From positions 124,001-188,000 of the forward strand of contig NZ_CBXV010000003.1 in the NCBI RefSeq assembly GCF_000820845.2: a DNA stretch of 64,000 nucleotides. Direction: 5' to 3'. This document shows, piece by piece, positions 19,156-28,200 of the stretch (its first letter is position 1; every line of letters begins with the position of its first letter). The translations under genes were made by a program, and so were the position numbers. The stretch comes from Pyrinomonas methylaliphatogenes. GTDB taxonomy: Bacteria > Acidobacteriota > Blastocatellia > Pyrinomonadales > Pyrinomonadaceae. The notes below the pieces were generated by a model. It did no database searches and had not been told where the DNA came from. It saw only the letters and a list, made by a program, of their open reading frames with translations.

Positions 19156-20139
19156 TCATGAATCATAACCGCGCGGATGCGCAAGCTTCCACTCGTATGC
19201 CGTGCGAATGATCGTCTCCAGATCCCCATAACGCGGGCGCCAACCGAGAACCGTCCGCGCCCGCGTCGCATCGGCCACCAAACGCGACGGATCGCCCGGA
19301 CGCCGTCCCTCGAACCTCACCTCGATCCGCTTGCCCGTCACGCGCCGCGCCGTCTCGATCACCTCGAGCACCGAATAGCCTTGCCCGTTGCCGAGATTGA
19401 AAGCATCGCTCGCGCCGCCCCGCCGCAAATAGTCGAGCGCGAGGATATGCGCCTCGCCTAAATCAGCAACGTGAATGTAATCGCGGATGCATGTGCCGTC
19501 GGGCGTCGGATAGTCGTTGCCATAGACGGCGACGTAAGGGAGCTGGCCTTCGGCGGCGGCGAGCACGTTCGGAATCAGATGAGTCTCCGGCTCGTGCACC
19601 TCACCGCAGCGACGGGTCGCGCCCGCCGCGTTGAAATAACGGAGCGCGACGAACCGAAAACCATACGCCCGATCATAGGCGCGCATGATCTGCTCCATCA
19701 TCAGCTTGGACCAGCCGTAAGGATTGGTCGGCTGCTGCGGATGGTCTTCCGGGATCGGCACCTGCACGGGTTCGCCATACGTCGCACAGGTCGAAGAGAA
19801 GACCATCCGCTTGACGCCCTCGGCCAGCAGCGCATCGAGCAGCCGGAGCCCTTGCGCGACGTTGTTGCGAAAATAGCGCGCCGGATCCTCGACCGATTCG
19901 CCGACATAAGCGAGCGCCGCGAAATGTATGCACGACTCGACCCCGTGCTCACGCACGATGCGCCGGACGAGATCCTCATCGCCTATCTCGCCATGATAGA
20001 AAGGCACCTCCGCAGGCACCGCCCCGCGATGCCCCCGCGCCAGATCGTCGAGCACGATGACGCGCTCGCCGCGCTCGCACAGCAACTCCACCGTCGCGCT
20101 GCCGATATATCCAGCTCCGCCCGTCACGAGTATCGACAT
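19156..20139 (-). CDS. galE: UDP-glucose 4-epimerase
   Basis: Interconverts UDP-galactose and UDP-glucose with bound NAD; related enzymes also act on UDP-arabinose/UDP-xylose. 327 aa, extended SDR fold. The NAD motif TGGAGYIGS is at the N-terminus, the catalytic Ser/Thr-Tyr-Lys set lies in [10 protein letters not shown] and NPYGWSK, and [11 protein letters not shown] and LGWRP follow. The start [10 protein letters not shown] at 20139 is the family's usual one; an upstream ATG would add eight residues. It is flanked by the arabinokinase-like gene and the transporter genes, so it could serve both a galactose and a pentose branch. Confidence 0.94.
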   Translation of the reverse strand: MSILVTGGAGYIGSATVELLCERGERVIVLDDLARGHRGAVPAEVPFYHGEIGDEDLVRRIVREHGVESCIHFAALAYVGESVEDPARYFRNNVAQGLRLLDALLAEGVKRMVFSSTCATYGEPVQVPIPEDHPQQPTNPYGWSKLMMEQIMRAYDRAYGFRFVALRYFNAAGATRRCGEVHEPETHLIPNVLAAAEGQLPYVAVYGNDYPTPDGTCIRDYIHVADLGEAHILALDYLRRGGASDAFNLGNGQGYSVLEVIETARRVTGKRIEVRFEGRRPGDPSRLVADATRARTVLGWRPRYGDLETIIRTAYEWKLAHPRGYDS

Positions 20140-20178
20140 CCCTTCACCACTCCCTTTCCGCATCTTCGAGTAGAACCC

Positions 20179-21669
20179 TCAGCTCGCACGCAAACGCAGC
20201 ACGCCAAACGCCGCCGCCCCCGGCGATGAACCGGCGAAGACCTGCGGCGCATGCCCCGTCCGCGCGGCGAACCGTTCGGCGATCGCCTGAATCGCTCGCT
20301 CCGCCTCGCGCCGACCGAGCACCGCAACCGTCCCGCCTGAACCTCCGCCCGTGATCTTCGCGCCATACAGGCCAGCGACTGGTCCAGCCTCCCGCACCAA
20401 CTCAACCAACAGATCCGTCCCCGCCGACCCTAACCCGCACGCCCCATAGCTCGCGTGCGACTGATACATCAACTCGCCGAGTAACCCTAACTTCCGCTCG
20501 CTCGACGCTCCGCCGAGCAGCTCCGCAAAAGCGCGCACCCGGAAATGTTCATAGACGGCATGCGCCGCAGGCGCGCGCACCGCATACTCCCGCTCCGGCT
20601 CGACGCGCGTCACCGGATCGCTCGTCCCCCAATAACGCTCAAGAAACTCCGCCCCAACGATTCGCTCCGGAAGATGCTTCGAGAAATGCTGCTCGAACTC
20701 CGATGGCGCGAGATTCGCTAAATACCCCCGCCAACGGCGATCCTCTATCCGGACCAGTCCCGGCCGTTCCGTCCGCTCGACCCGCAACCCGGCCAACTCG
20801 GCGATGATCCGGTAGCCCATGAATGTTCCGACGCGCACGCTCGTGTAATCGCTCCCGCCGACCGAATGGCGCTCGCCCGAATCTATTCCCCAAAAACCAA
20901 GCTCCTCCGGTATGGGCAACGCGCCTTCGATCTTCGCCGGTTGACAAAGGAGCGCAAGCAGCTTCCACGCTTCGCCACAGGCGACCGTCACCTGATCCAT
21001 CGCCCCGCATGGCGCGCCGACGATGACGTTCTCCACCAGCTGGCACAAAAGGGCGAGTTCGAGCGCATCGAGGTCAAGATCGAAAGCCGCGGCGAAGGCC
21101 ATCATCGCCGCCACTTCCAACGCCGCCGAAGAACTGACGCCCTTTCCCTCAGGCACACGCGACCAGATGAACAGACGCGCCCCGTGATCTATCGCCGCGC
21201 CGCGCTCGCGCATCAACGCGAGCGGTACGCCGGCGACATAGGCCGCCCAGTGATCCTCAGGCGAACGCGCGAAGTAGGCGCGCGCCGTCGCATAATCGAC
21301 AGGTTCGCCATCGCGCACAATCTCGTCCAAATGGACCGTCGCCTCCGACCATGCCCCCGCCGAACGCGCGCTCACGATGCGCAACGCGCGCTCACGATCG
21401 CGCTGCACCGCGACGAAGGTCGCTTCCGCAAGCGGCAACTCCAGCACGAGCGAGCCCGAATAATCGGCAATCCCGCCCATCACATCGAGCCGCCCCGGCG
21501 CGCGCGCGACGAAAACATCTTCGCCCGCCCTGAAGAAGCGGGCGCTGGAACGCTCGAACGCGTCGAGCGCCGCGATGAATTCCAACGCATCGGCCCGCGC
21601 CTCACCCCCGACTATCGCGTAACGTGACTCTCCCGATCCCCCCATAGATGCCCGAACCCCAATCGCCAC
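20179..21669 (-). CDS. GHMP sugar kinase resembling the kinase half of plant L-arabinokinase
   Basis: 496 aa, longer than GalK. The sugar-site motif is APGRLDVMGGIADYSG (57-72), not the GalK GEHTDY form. From memory of the plant ARA1 C-terminal domain, this motif and also PEGKGVSSSAALEVA (173-187), VENVIVGAPCGAMDQ, FWGIDSGERHSVGG, SDPVTRVE and GAKITGGGSGGT match it very closely. The predicted reaction is ATP plus L-arabinose (or galactose) to the sugar 1-phosphate. Asp225 in AMDQ is the likely base. The start is a GTG eight bases after the upstream stop; an ATG at 21645 is an alternative. It lies between GH51/GH43-galT2 and galE, which supports a pentose role. Specificity is inferred. Confidence 0.8.
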   Translation of the reverse strand: MAIGVRASMGGSGESRYAIVGGEARADALEFIAALDAFERSSARFFRAGEDVFVARAPGRLDVMGGIADYSGSLVLELPLAEATFVAVQRDRERALRIVSARSAGAWSEATVHLDEIVRDGEPVDYATARAYFARSPEDHWAAYVAGVPLALMRERGAAIDHGARLFIWSRVPEGKGVSSSAALEVAAMMAFAAAFDLDLDALELALLCQLVENVIVGAPCGAMDQVTVACGEAWKLLALLCQPAKIEGALPIPEELGFWGIDSGERHSVGGSDYTSVRVGTFMGYRIIAELAGLRVERTERPGLVRIEDRRWRGYLANLAPSEFEQHFSKHLPERIVGAEFLERYWGTSDPVTRVEPEREYAVRAPAAHAVYEHFRVRAFAELLGGASSERKLGLLGELMYQSHASYGACGLGSAGTDLLVELVREAGPVAGLYGAKITGGGSGGTVAVLGRREAERAIQAIAERFAARTGHAPQVFAGSSPGAAAFGVLRLRAS

Positions 21670-21677
21670 GATCCAAC

Positions 21678-22712
21678 TCAGGCGTTTGCAGTCGCCCCAT
21701 CCAACAACCCGCGCCGCACAAGCGCCCGTTGAAGCAATGGCTCGATCTCAGCCCTGATCCCCGCATTCGCATATCCGACCCAAGCGACATCCGCTTCGAC
21801 CGCGAGCGGCGCATCGAGCGAACGACCATCAGGTCCAACGACGATCACGCCCGCCTCGCGCGCGATCAACTCCGTGCACAGATCATACGGATGGCAACAG
21901 ATCCCTAAGGCGAGACCGCGCCGGCTGAGCTCGCGCTCCATCAACGGGCGCAAGTCCGCGATGAAACGATCGTGTCCTGCGATCAACTCGTAAAGCTGCC
22001 CGCCGGTCGAAGGATATTGATCCTCAAAACAGTGCGCCTTGCCCCACTGGACCGGCCCGAGCGCCCCTTGCACGACCTCTTCATCGATCGCCGCCAGCTC
22101 GTCGCGCGCGCCCGGAAAGAAGCGCGCGATGTAGGCGTAACCGTGCCGAATCGTCGTCGCCCGCGACGGACCAAGGCGCAAAGGCACGCGCTCTCCCGTC
22201 AGACGGTTCAAACGCTCGGCGCGCATCCCCTCGCCGCGCACAGCCCATAACACATCGCATAGATGCTGCTTGAGCGTCGGGATCTCCGTCTGCACGGCGA
22301 GCACGATGTCGCGTAAGCAGGTCTCATCTCCCAGATTCGGCGCAACGCCCGTGAGCACCCACGCGCTCCGCTTCTGATACATCAAAGAGCGCGTCCCATC
22401 AACGGGATCGACGATGACGCGCCACTTCGCCTCCGCCTCGGTCGCCCCGCGCGGCAACACGACCCTTCCGCCTTCGATCCCCTCGGCGATCAAAATCAGC
22501 GGCGCAGCCCGCGCGATCTCCGCAAAACCCGCGATGAGCTCCGCTTCGCTGACGCGGTCGATCGCGTAGATCGTGTCGCCCGCCATCTCGTCCGTTTCAA
22601 CCTGCGACAAATCCTCCACAGCAGCCCGCTCACACGCAGCGAGCGTCTGATCGCGCACGCGCTCGTGCAATCTTCTGATCGGTTCAAGCAGCTTCTTCGC
22701 TTCGTCAATCAT
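21678..22712 (-). CDS. Inositol monophosphatase-family phosphatase
   Basis: 344 aa with the metal-binding DPVDGTRS motif at 102-109, an upstream acidic site (AEGIE near 76-80) and a downstream aspartate ([15 protein letters not shown]). These are the three metal-site regions of the IMPase/FBPase superfamily. It is longer than typical IMPases (about 265 aa) and has a modified active-site surround, so the substrate is not predictable from motifs. Between galT2 and the arabinokinase-like gene it may dephosphorylate a sugar phosphate, for example to limit sugar-1-phosphate build-up. That is inference. No signal peptide is seen. Confidence 0.75.
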   Translation of the reverse strand: MIDEAKKLLEPIRRLHERVRDQTLAACERAAVEDLSQVETDEMAGDTIYAIDRVSEAELIAGFAEIARAAPLILIAEGIEGGRVVLPRGATEAEAKWRVIVDPVDGTRSLMYQKRSAWVLTGVAPNLGDETCLRDIVLAVQTEIPTLKQHLCDVLWAVRGEGMRAERLNRLTGERVPLRLGPSRATTIRHGYAYIARFFPGARDELAAIDEEVVQGALGPVQWGKAHCFEDQYPSTGGQLYELIAGHDRFIADLRPLMERELSRRGLALGICCHPYDLCTELIAREAGVIVVGPDGRSLDAPLAVEADVAWVGYANAGIRAEIEPLLQRALVRRGLLDGATANA

Positions 22713-22783
22713 GCTACGGGTTCGTCATTCTCCCTCTCGATCTATCTCGGCGCCATCGATCAGAGTCCCAGCGCTCGAACCTT

Positions 22784-23815
22784 TCACGACCTCGCCCTCT
22801 TGTAATGGACGTTCGATAGTGCGCGCAGCTCCGCCGCCTTCTCCTCCGGCGCCGTGTCGCTCAAAAAATTGCCTCCGCCGATCTCCGGCCCGGCCAAGTA
22901 CTTGAGCAAGTGCGGTTGTCGGAGCGGCGGATGGATCTCGATGTGAAAGTGAAAAGCGCGATAGTCGCCCCCGTCGGTCGGCGCCTGATGCAACACCAAA
23001 ACGTACGGAAAGGGCATCCGCCACAGATTATCGTACCGCACTAGGATCTCGCGCAGCGCGGCGGCGAAATCCCCCACCTCGCCATCGCGCAAATCGCTGA
23101 CGGACGCGCACCGCCGCTTCGGCGCAACATAGGTCTCATAGGCATAGCGCGCAAAGTAGGGGATGAAGACGATCGCCCCCTCGTTCTCGTAGATGATGCG
23201 CCGCCCATCCTCCTGCTCGGCGCGAATCACCTCCTCGAACAGCCCACGCCCACGCTCGCGCCAGTACCGCTCGCTCGCCCGCACCTCCTGCTCGATCGTC
23301 TTGAAGACAAAGTTGGTCGCATAGATCTGCCCGTGCGGATGCGGATTCGACACGCCCACCACCTCGCCCTTGTTCTCGAAGATCAACACATGCTCAACGC
23401 CAGCGAGCGCGCCAAGCTCGCGATACTGCTCCTGCCAGACGACAAGCAAACGCTCCACCGCACGCTGATCAAGCTCGGCCAGCCCAACGTTGTGCTTCGG
23501 ACTGTAGCAGACCACCCGCGCAATGCCGCGCGCCGCCCGATTCCGATAGAAACCGACCGGCGGAGGCTCCACTGCGGGAGCGTCCACAGCGACGCACGGA
23601 AAGTCGTTCTCAAACACAAAGGTGTCGACGTAGTGCGGGTTGCGCACGCCGCTGGCGCGCACGTTGCCCGGACAAAGATAACAATCCGCAACGTACGCGG
23701 GCAATTCAACCGCTTGCTCGGCTACCGTCTCGCCTTGCCACGGACGGCTCTGGCGGTGCGCGGCGACGATCACCCACTCCTCGCGTAACGGATGCCAACG
23801 CTCCTCCCAAACCAT
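22784..23815 (-). CDS. GalT-family nucleotidylyltransferase (copy 2)
   Basis: 343 aa, histidine-triad superfamily. Cys45 and Cys48 in CYLC are the zinc pair, and [10 protein letters not shown] places the nucleotidyl-accepting histidine near 161. [10 protein letters not shown] is the second conserved block. It clearly differs from copy 1 (the active site is preceded by VVGVSN, not IGVTLH), so it is an old paralogue and not a recent duplicate. It sits directly below the arabinofuranosidase genes and above the arabinokinase-like kinase. It may use arabinose-1-phosphate, or be a second galactose enzyme. I leave the symbol empty for that reason. Confidence 0.85.
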   Translation of the reverse strand: MVWEERWHPLREEWVIVAAHRQSRPWQGETVAEQAVELPAYVADCYLCPGNVRASGVRNPHYVDTFVFENDFPCVAVDAPAVEPPPVGFYRNRAARGIARVVCYSPKHNVGLAELDQRAVERLLVVWQEQYRELGALAGVEHVLIFENKGEVVGVSNPHPHGQIYATNFVFKTIEQEVRASERYWRERGRGLFEEVIRAEQEDGRRIIYENEGAIVFIPYFARYAYETYVAPKRRCASVSDLRDGEVGDFAAALREILVRYDNLWRMPFPYVLVLHQAPTDGGDYRAFHFHIEIHPPLRQPHLLKYLAGPEIGGGNFLSDTAPEEKAAELRALSNVHYKRARS

Positions 23816-23842
23816 ACTCTCTACCTGATCTCAGCTTTCAAC

Positions 23843-23938
23843 GGGACCAAGCTCGTCATCCCTCGACGCGAAAGCGATCATCTCCAACGAGCGCGATCCC
23901 ATAATTTCAAAGGCGCCAAACTCGTCACCCCTCGACGC
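23843..23938. repeat. Imperfect 27-bp direct repeat at the GH43 3' end
   Basis: Positions 23843-23869 and 23912-23938 share CTCGTCA(T/C)CCCTCGACGC with a few differences to the left. The second unit covers the GH43 stop codon and its last residues (PSGVEG). A partial tandem duplication or a dispersed short repeat is possible. Confidence 0.5.
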
Positions 23939-25004
23939 CGGAAGGCACGGGCAATCGGACCTGCGTCGGCAACGGCTCGCCGAACTCCGGTAACCCTTCG
24001 CGGCTCCAACCGAAAGGCTGCGCGCGCGGCGCACGCCTGTTGCTGCAACCTTGCCTCGGCGCCGAGTTCGCATGATACAAGATCCAATCCTCGCGTCCGT
24101 CGGGCGATTTGAAGAAGGAGTTGTGGCCCGGCGCGTAGACGCCGTTTTTCGGCGACTGGCGAAAGACCGGCGCCGGGTGCTTCTTCCATGAACGCGGATC
24201 GAGCAAGTTCGCCTCCGTCGAGGTCATGAGCATCCCCAAACAGTACTGATCGGTCCAGCAAGCGCTCGCCGAATAGATGATGAAAATCCTTTCGCCGCGC
24301 CGTAACGCTTCCGGCCCCTCGTTGACGAAGATGCGCGGCGGTTCGCCGCGTTCGCGCCAATTTTCGACTTCGCCCACTCGCTCCCAATCATAGATCGGCT
24401 CCGAGATCTTCACGCGCCGCCCATCGACCGTCCACGGATCCTTCAAACGCGCGATGTAAAGATTCTGCTGCCCGTTCACCGCGCCTTCCCAACCGGACCA
24501 GACGAGATAAAGCTGCCCGCGATGCTCGAAGACCGTCCCATCTATCGCCCAACGATCATCCGGATCGGCGACTTTGCCCTTCAGCTCCCACGTCCCATCG
24601 AGCGGATCTGAGGCGCCGCTTTCCAGAACCCACAGGCGATGGTTCTCGTTCCGTCCATCGTCAGCCGCGAAATAGACGTACCACTTGCCGCACAAACGGT
24701 GGATCTCCGGCGCCCAGATCTGCTTCGAATATGGTCCGGTCGCGGGCGGTCGCCAGATCGTCCGCCGCTCGGCATGTGCGAGATCCACAGGATTGCGCGT
24801 CTTCCACAGGTCTATCCGGTCGCCGAGCGTGTGCGTGTAGTAGTAGAAGCCCTCATGGTACGTGATCCATGGGTCCGGACCGGAAGGGAGAAGAGGGTTC
24901 TGAAAAGTCCGGCGTGGCGACGCAAGCCGCATGTCCGCTTGCGACAAAGCGACCCCCGCCAAACCTTGCGCCAATAACCCGGAAAACCTTCGCCTCGTAA
25001 GCAT
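23925..25004 (-). CDS. Tat-exported GH43 glycosidase, probable alpha-L-arabinofuranosidase
   Basis: 359 aa from MLTRRRFSGLLAQGL, a twin-arginine signal, so folded export to the periplasm or beyond is expected. It has the five-bladed-propeller GH43 pattern: Asp44 in SGPDPWI (general base), Asp155 in AIDGTVF (pKa modulator), Glu229 in FVNEGPEAL (acid) and APGHNSFF. QIWAPEIH is also typical. GH43 members of this type usually release L-arabinose from arabinan or arabinoxylan side chains. It follows the GH51 gene, so the two probably act together. The sequence before the Tat start is shadow. Confidence 0.88.
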   Translation of the reverse strand: MLTRRRFSGLLAQGLAGVALSQADMRLASPRRTFQNPLLPSGPDPWITYHEGFYYYTHTLGDRIDLWKTRNPVDLAHAERRTIWRPPATGPYSKQIWAPEIHRLCGKWYVYFAADDGRNENHRLWVLESGASDPLDGTWELKGKVADPDDRWAIDGTVFEHRGQLYLVWSGWEGAVNGQQNLYIARLKDPWTVDGRRVKISEPIYDWERVGEVENWRERGEPPRIFVNEGPEALRRGERIFIIYSASACWTDQYCLGMLMTSTEANLLDPRSWKKHPAPVFRQSPKNGVYAPGHNSFFKSPDGREDWILYHANSAPRQGCSNRRAPRAQPFGWSREGLPEFGEPLPTQVRLPVPSGVEG

Positions 25005-25104
25005 GCAAGAAACTTTCGATCCCGCACATACGGCTGAGGATGCGCCCGCGCGACTCGCCCCCTCGCCACACAGCCTCACTCACACTCGCGGCGCTGCGCC
25101 CCGT

Positions 25105-26784
25105 TTAAGTTAAAGACAACTGCAACCGCGTCACCGAAGCCGGACGAAAATCGTAGACCAAGACCCCGTTCGCGCCGACCTCCACCGCCTCATCGCGCGG
25201 CTCAACCGCGCGCGGATTCTCGAACGTGTTGTGCGCGTGCACATCGTCTGCGACAAGCACGCGCGCTTGCGCTCGCGCGATGCGCGCCCCGCGCACGGCG
25301 ATCTCGGTCGCGCGCGATTCAGCGAGATGCGGATTGACGACCGTCAACGTCAGGAGTTTATCGCGAAGCGAAGCCGAACCCGATAACCCCCAGAAGCGGG
25401 CCGGCTGCCCGTTGCGCCTGTAAGTGAGCGATGGCGCGGCGAAAACGGTCCGCACCGCTTGCGCCCCCATGTGCGGCATGAACATCTCGAAAACGTGATA
25501 GGTCGGCGTCAACAGGAAACGATCCTCGCGCGTGAGAAAGAGCGACTGGAGACAGTTGACGAGTTGCGCGATGTTGGCCATCACCACCTTGTCCGCGTGG
25601 CGATTGAAGGTGTCGAGCGTCAGCGCCGCGACGAGCGCGTCGCGCATCGTCGATTGCTGGCCCAGCAAGTGAGTCGGATCTATCTCCGTCCCGCTGCGAT
25701 ACCACGTCCCCCATTCATCGACCACCAATTTGACGCGATGCCGGCGATCATATTCGCCCATCACCGCCCAGTGACGATCGATGAGCGATTCGATCCGATC
25801 GGCTTCGCGCAACAGCTCATAGTACTGCTCTTCGTCGAATTTGATGGCATCGCCTTTGCCCGCGCGCCAATCCGTGGTCCGCCCGCCCGAAACGTTCCAC
25901 GAGTAATGGTGCAACCCCCAACCGTAGATGCGGTCGAACATCCATTCGCCCTTCTCGCGCGTCCGCGCGAAGAAACCGCGCGTCCAGTTGAGATCGTCGC
26001 TGTTCGCCCCTGAAGCGATGAATTTGAGATCGACGCCGTAGCTCGGCACGGCGGCGGTGAAACGGCGAAACTCCATCGCATACTCCTCGGGCGTCAGGTT
26101 CCCGCCGCATCCCCACGACTCGTTCCCGATCCCCCAGAAGCGCACGCGGAACGGCTCGCGACTGGGCACGGGGCCGCTCGCGCGAAGCTCGGCCAAAGTC
26201 GTCGTCCCGGCGGGCGCGTTGCAATATTCGACCCACTCGTAAAAGGCCTGCGCCCCGAGCCCGCGCACGTTGACCGCCAAATAAGGCTCGGCGCCAACCA
26301 ACCGGCAGAAGCGCATGAATTCGTTCGTGCCGAACTGGTTCGGCTCGAATCGTTGCGGCGCATCGGCGGGCGCGCGCATGTCCGGATCATCCACCCAAAA
26401 GTTGGTCCGGCGCGGGCGCCGTTCGCGCGCTCCCACGCCATCGCGCCAATCGTAGCTATCGGCGAAACAACCGCCAGGGTAACGGATGACCGGTGGTTTG
26501 ATGCGCTTTAGCGCTTCGACGAGCGCCGCGCGAATCCCATCGATGTTCGGCACGCTGGATCGCTCCCCAACCCAAATGCCGCCATAGATGACGCCGCCTA
26601 GATGCTCCGTGAAATGGCCGTAGATGTCCGGGTTGATCGTCGCGATCGCTTCATCGATGAGCACCTCGATGCGCGCATCTGTGGCGCGTGTCGATTGGGC
26701 CAGCACGCGCATCGGATCAACTAAGTAGATCGCACCGCATGCTCCAACGCCCTTTAGAAAGGATCGTCTCGTCACATGTTCCAT
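25105..26784 (-). CDS. Tat-exported GH51 alpha-L-arabinofuranosidase
   Basis: 559 aa. The N-terminus MEHVTRRSFLKGVGACG is a twin-arginine signal, unusual because many GH51 enzymes are cytoplasmic. IYGHFTEHLGG, RYPGGCFADSYDW, the acid/base Glu222 in WGIGNESWG and the nucleophile Glu357 in VDEWGTW define the GH51 retaining mechanism. It cleaves terminal alpha-L-arabinofuranosyl groups. A C-terminal beta-sandwich follows the TIM barrel. The start is supported by CGGAG seven bases upstream. GH43, galT2 and the arabinokinase-like gene follow. Confidence 0.94.
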   Translation of the reverse strand: MEHVTRRSFLKGVGACGAIYLVDPMRVLAQSTRATDARIEVLIDEAIATINPDIYGHFTEHLGGVIYGGIWVGERSSVPNIDGIRAALVEALKRIKPPVIRYPGGCFADSYDWRDGVGARERRPRRTNFWVDDPDMRAPADAPQRFEPNQFGTNEFMRFCRLVGAEPYLAVNVRGLGAQAFYEWVEYCNAPAGTTTLAELRASGPVPSREPFRVRFWGIGNESWGCGGNLTPEEYAMEFRRFTAAVPSYGVDLKFIASGANSDDLNWTRGFFARTREKGEWMFDRIYGWGLHHYSWNVSGGRTTDWRAGKGDAIKFDEEQYYELLREADRIESLIDRHWAVMGEYDRRHRVKLVVDEWGTWYRSGTEIDPTHLLGQQSTMRDALVAALTLDTFNRHADKVVMANIAQLVNCLQSLFLTREDRFLLTPTYHVFEMFMPHMGAQAVRTVFAAPSLTYRRNGQPARFWGLSGSASLRDKLLTLTVVNPHLAESRATEIAVRGARIARAQARVLVADDVHAHNTFENPRAVEPRDEAVEVGANGVLVYDFRPASVTRLQLSLT

Positions 26785-26835
26785 AGGATGGCTCCGCAGA
26801 CCTCCGAAAAATATTTCGTAAAGCTCTCAAAGCTT

Positions 26836-28185
26836 TCAACGCTTCGGCACCCGCACGCTGATCGCCTCCCAATCGTTCTCCGAAGAGCCAAAGCCATATA
26901 GCATCACGCGAAAATTTCGCGGCAGTGAACGAATGGGTCGCTTCAAACCGACTTGCCCGTTGAGCAAGAAACTGATCTCATCCCCCACGCGCATGATCCC
27001 CAAACGCGGATTCTTTACGCGCGTCGCAAGGTTGTTGTTATCGAGCCGCTCGAACTTCCCGTTCGTGATATCCCAAGCCTCGAAGATGCCATCGCTGCGC
27101 AGAATCCACTCGATGCGATTATCCGCGCGCCCGTCGAAAAGAACCGCCAAGATGGCGTACCCCACAGGGAAACTGTCTTCGCCCGGATTGGGCATCCGAG
27201 GACCAACGCGCGCAAGCGTCGCTTCGACCAAGAAACTGTCGGCGCTCCACATCATCCGACTCCGCACGCCCGAGCGCGACCCGCCCGCCCCGCGCATGCG
27301 CAACTGGCCGTTCTTGATCTCAACCTTCCCGCCACTTGCGCCCTCGAACGTATAGACCTCCCACTTCGCCTCATCGAGATGATCGCCGGCGAATTCATCG
27401 GTCCATACCTCAACCTCCGCCGCGCTAGCCGCGCCCGATTGGACCGGCGCAACCGCTTGGGCGGATGACCCCTGCGTGATCACGCGCACCTCATCCCAAT
27501 CGTTCTCCGATGCGCCAAAACCATAAAGCATCACGCGGAATTCGTTGGGCAGCCCCTTGATGCTCCGCTGCAGTTTGACTTGATCGTTCACCAGAAAGAA
27601 GAGATCATCGCCACGCCGCCCGATGCTCAGCTTCGGATGCGGATCGCTCACTTTCAACTGGCCATCGTCGATCCGTTCGAGTTTTCCTCCTTTCGCTTCC
27701 CAAGCTTCGAGCGCCCCATCGCTGCGCACGATCCATTCGATCCGCTCGCGCCCCGCCCCATCGAAGAGCAACGCGAGAATGGCGTTGGCCCAAGATTGCG
27801 GCGCGCTCGCGCCAACGCCGGCAACCTTCGCCTCGACGATGAACCTGCTGCCCGAAAAAACGGGCACGCTGCGCACCCCGGCGCGAGCGCCTTCCGCATA
27901 ACGCTGACGCAAGATGCCGTCCCTCAACTCCGAGCGACCTTCGCCGCGCCCCTCGATGACGAACGGCTCCCACTTCTTCGCGTCGAGCGCCGCCCCGCTG
28001 AAATCATCGCGCCACTCCGCTAAAGCTGGCCCCGGAGCGTTGCCCGCCTGCTGCGCCCTCGCGATAGAAGCGAAGGCGAGGACAAGCGAGAAAAGCAAAG
28101 CGAAGATCGAACTCAACTGGCGATCAGCGCAACCTGAAAGCAAAGGGAAGAAAAGCTTCTTTGACTTTACACGCGGAGATGACAT
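26836..28185 (-). CDS. Exported protein with two concanavalin/LamG-like repeats
   Basis: 449 aa with an N-terminal hydrophobic signal ending near ARAQQ. Two repeats of about 185 residues (about 57-237 and 259-448) share the order W-x-D-(D/E)-F-x-G, KWE, an IEWI(V/L)RSDG block and FRVMLYGFG(A/S)SENDW. The predicted fold is a beta jelly roll like those of DUF1080 or carbohydrate-binding modules. I do not recognise a catalytic site. Position between the TPR gene and GH51 suggests a surface or periplasmic polysaccharide-binding role, which is inference. The start follows AAGGGGTGAG, overlapping the TPR stop. Confidence 0.75.
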   Translation of the reverse strand: MSSPRVKSKKLFFPLLSGCADRQLSSIFALLFSLVLAFASIARAQQAGNAPGPALAEWRDDFSGAALDAKKWEPFVIEGRGEGRSELRDGILRQRYAEGARAGVRSVPVFSGSRFIVEAKVAGVGASAPQSWANAILALLFDGAGRERIEWIVRSDGALEAWEAKGGKLERIDDGQLKVSDPHPKLSIGRRGDDLFFLVNDQVKLQRSIKGLPNEFRVMLYGFGASENDWDEVRVITQGSSAQAVAPVQSGAASAAEVEVWTDEFAGDHLDEAKWEVYTFEGASGGKVEIKNGQLRMRGAGGSRSGVRSRMMWSADSFLVEATLARVGPRMPNPGEDSFPVGYAILAVLFDGRADNRIEWILRSDGIFEAWDITNGKFERLDNNNLATRVKNPRLGIMRVGDEISFLLNGQVGLKRPIRSLPRNFRVMLYGFGSSENDWEAISVRVPKR

Positions 28186-28200
28186 CCGACTCTCACCCCT

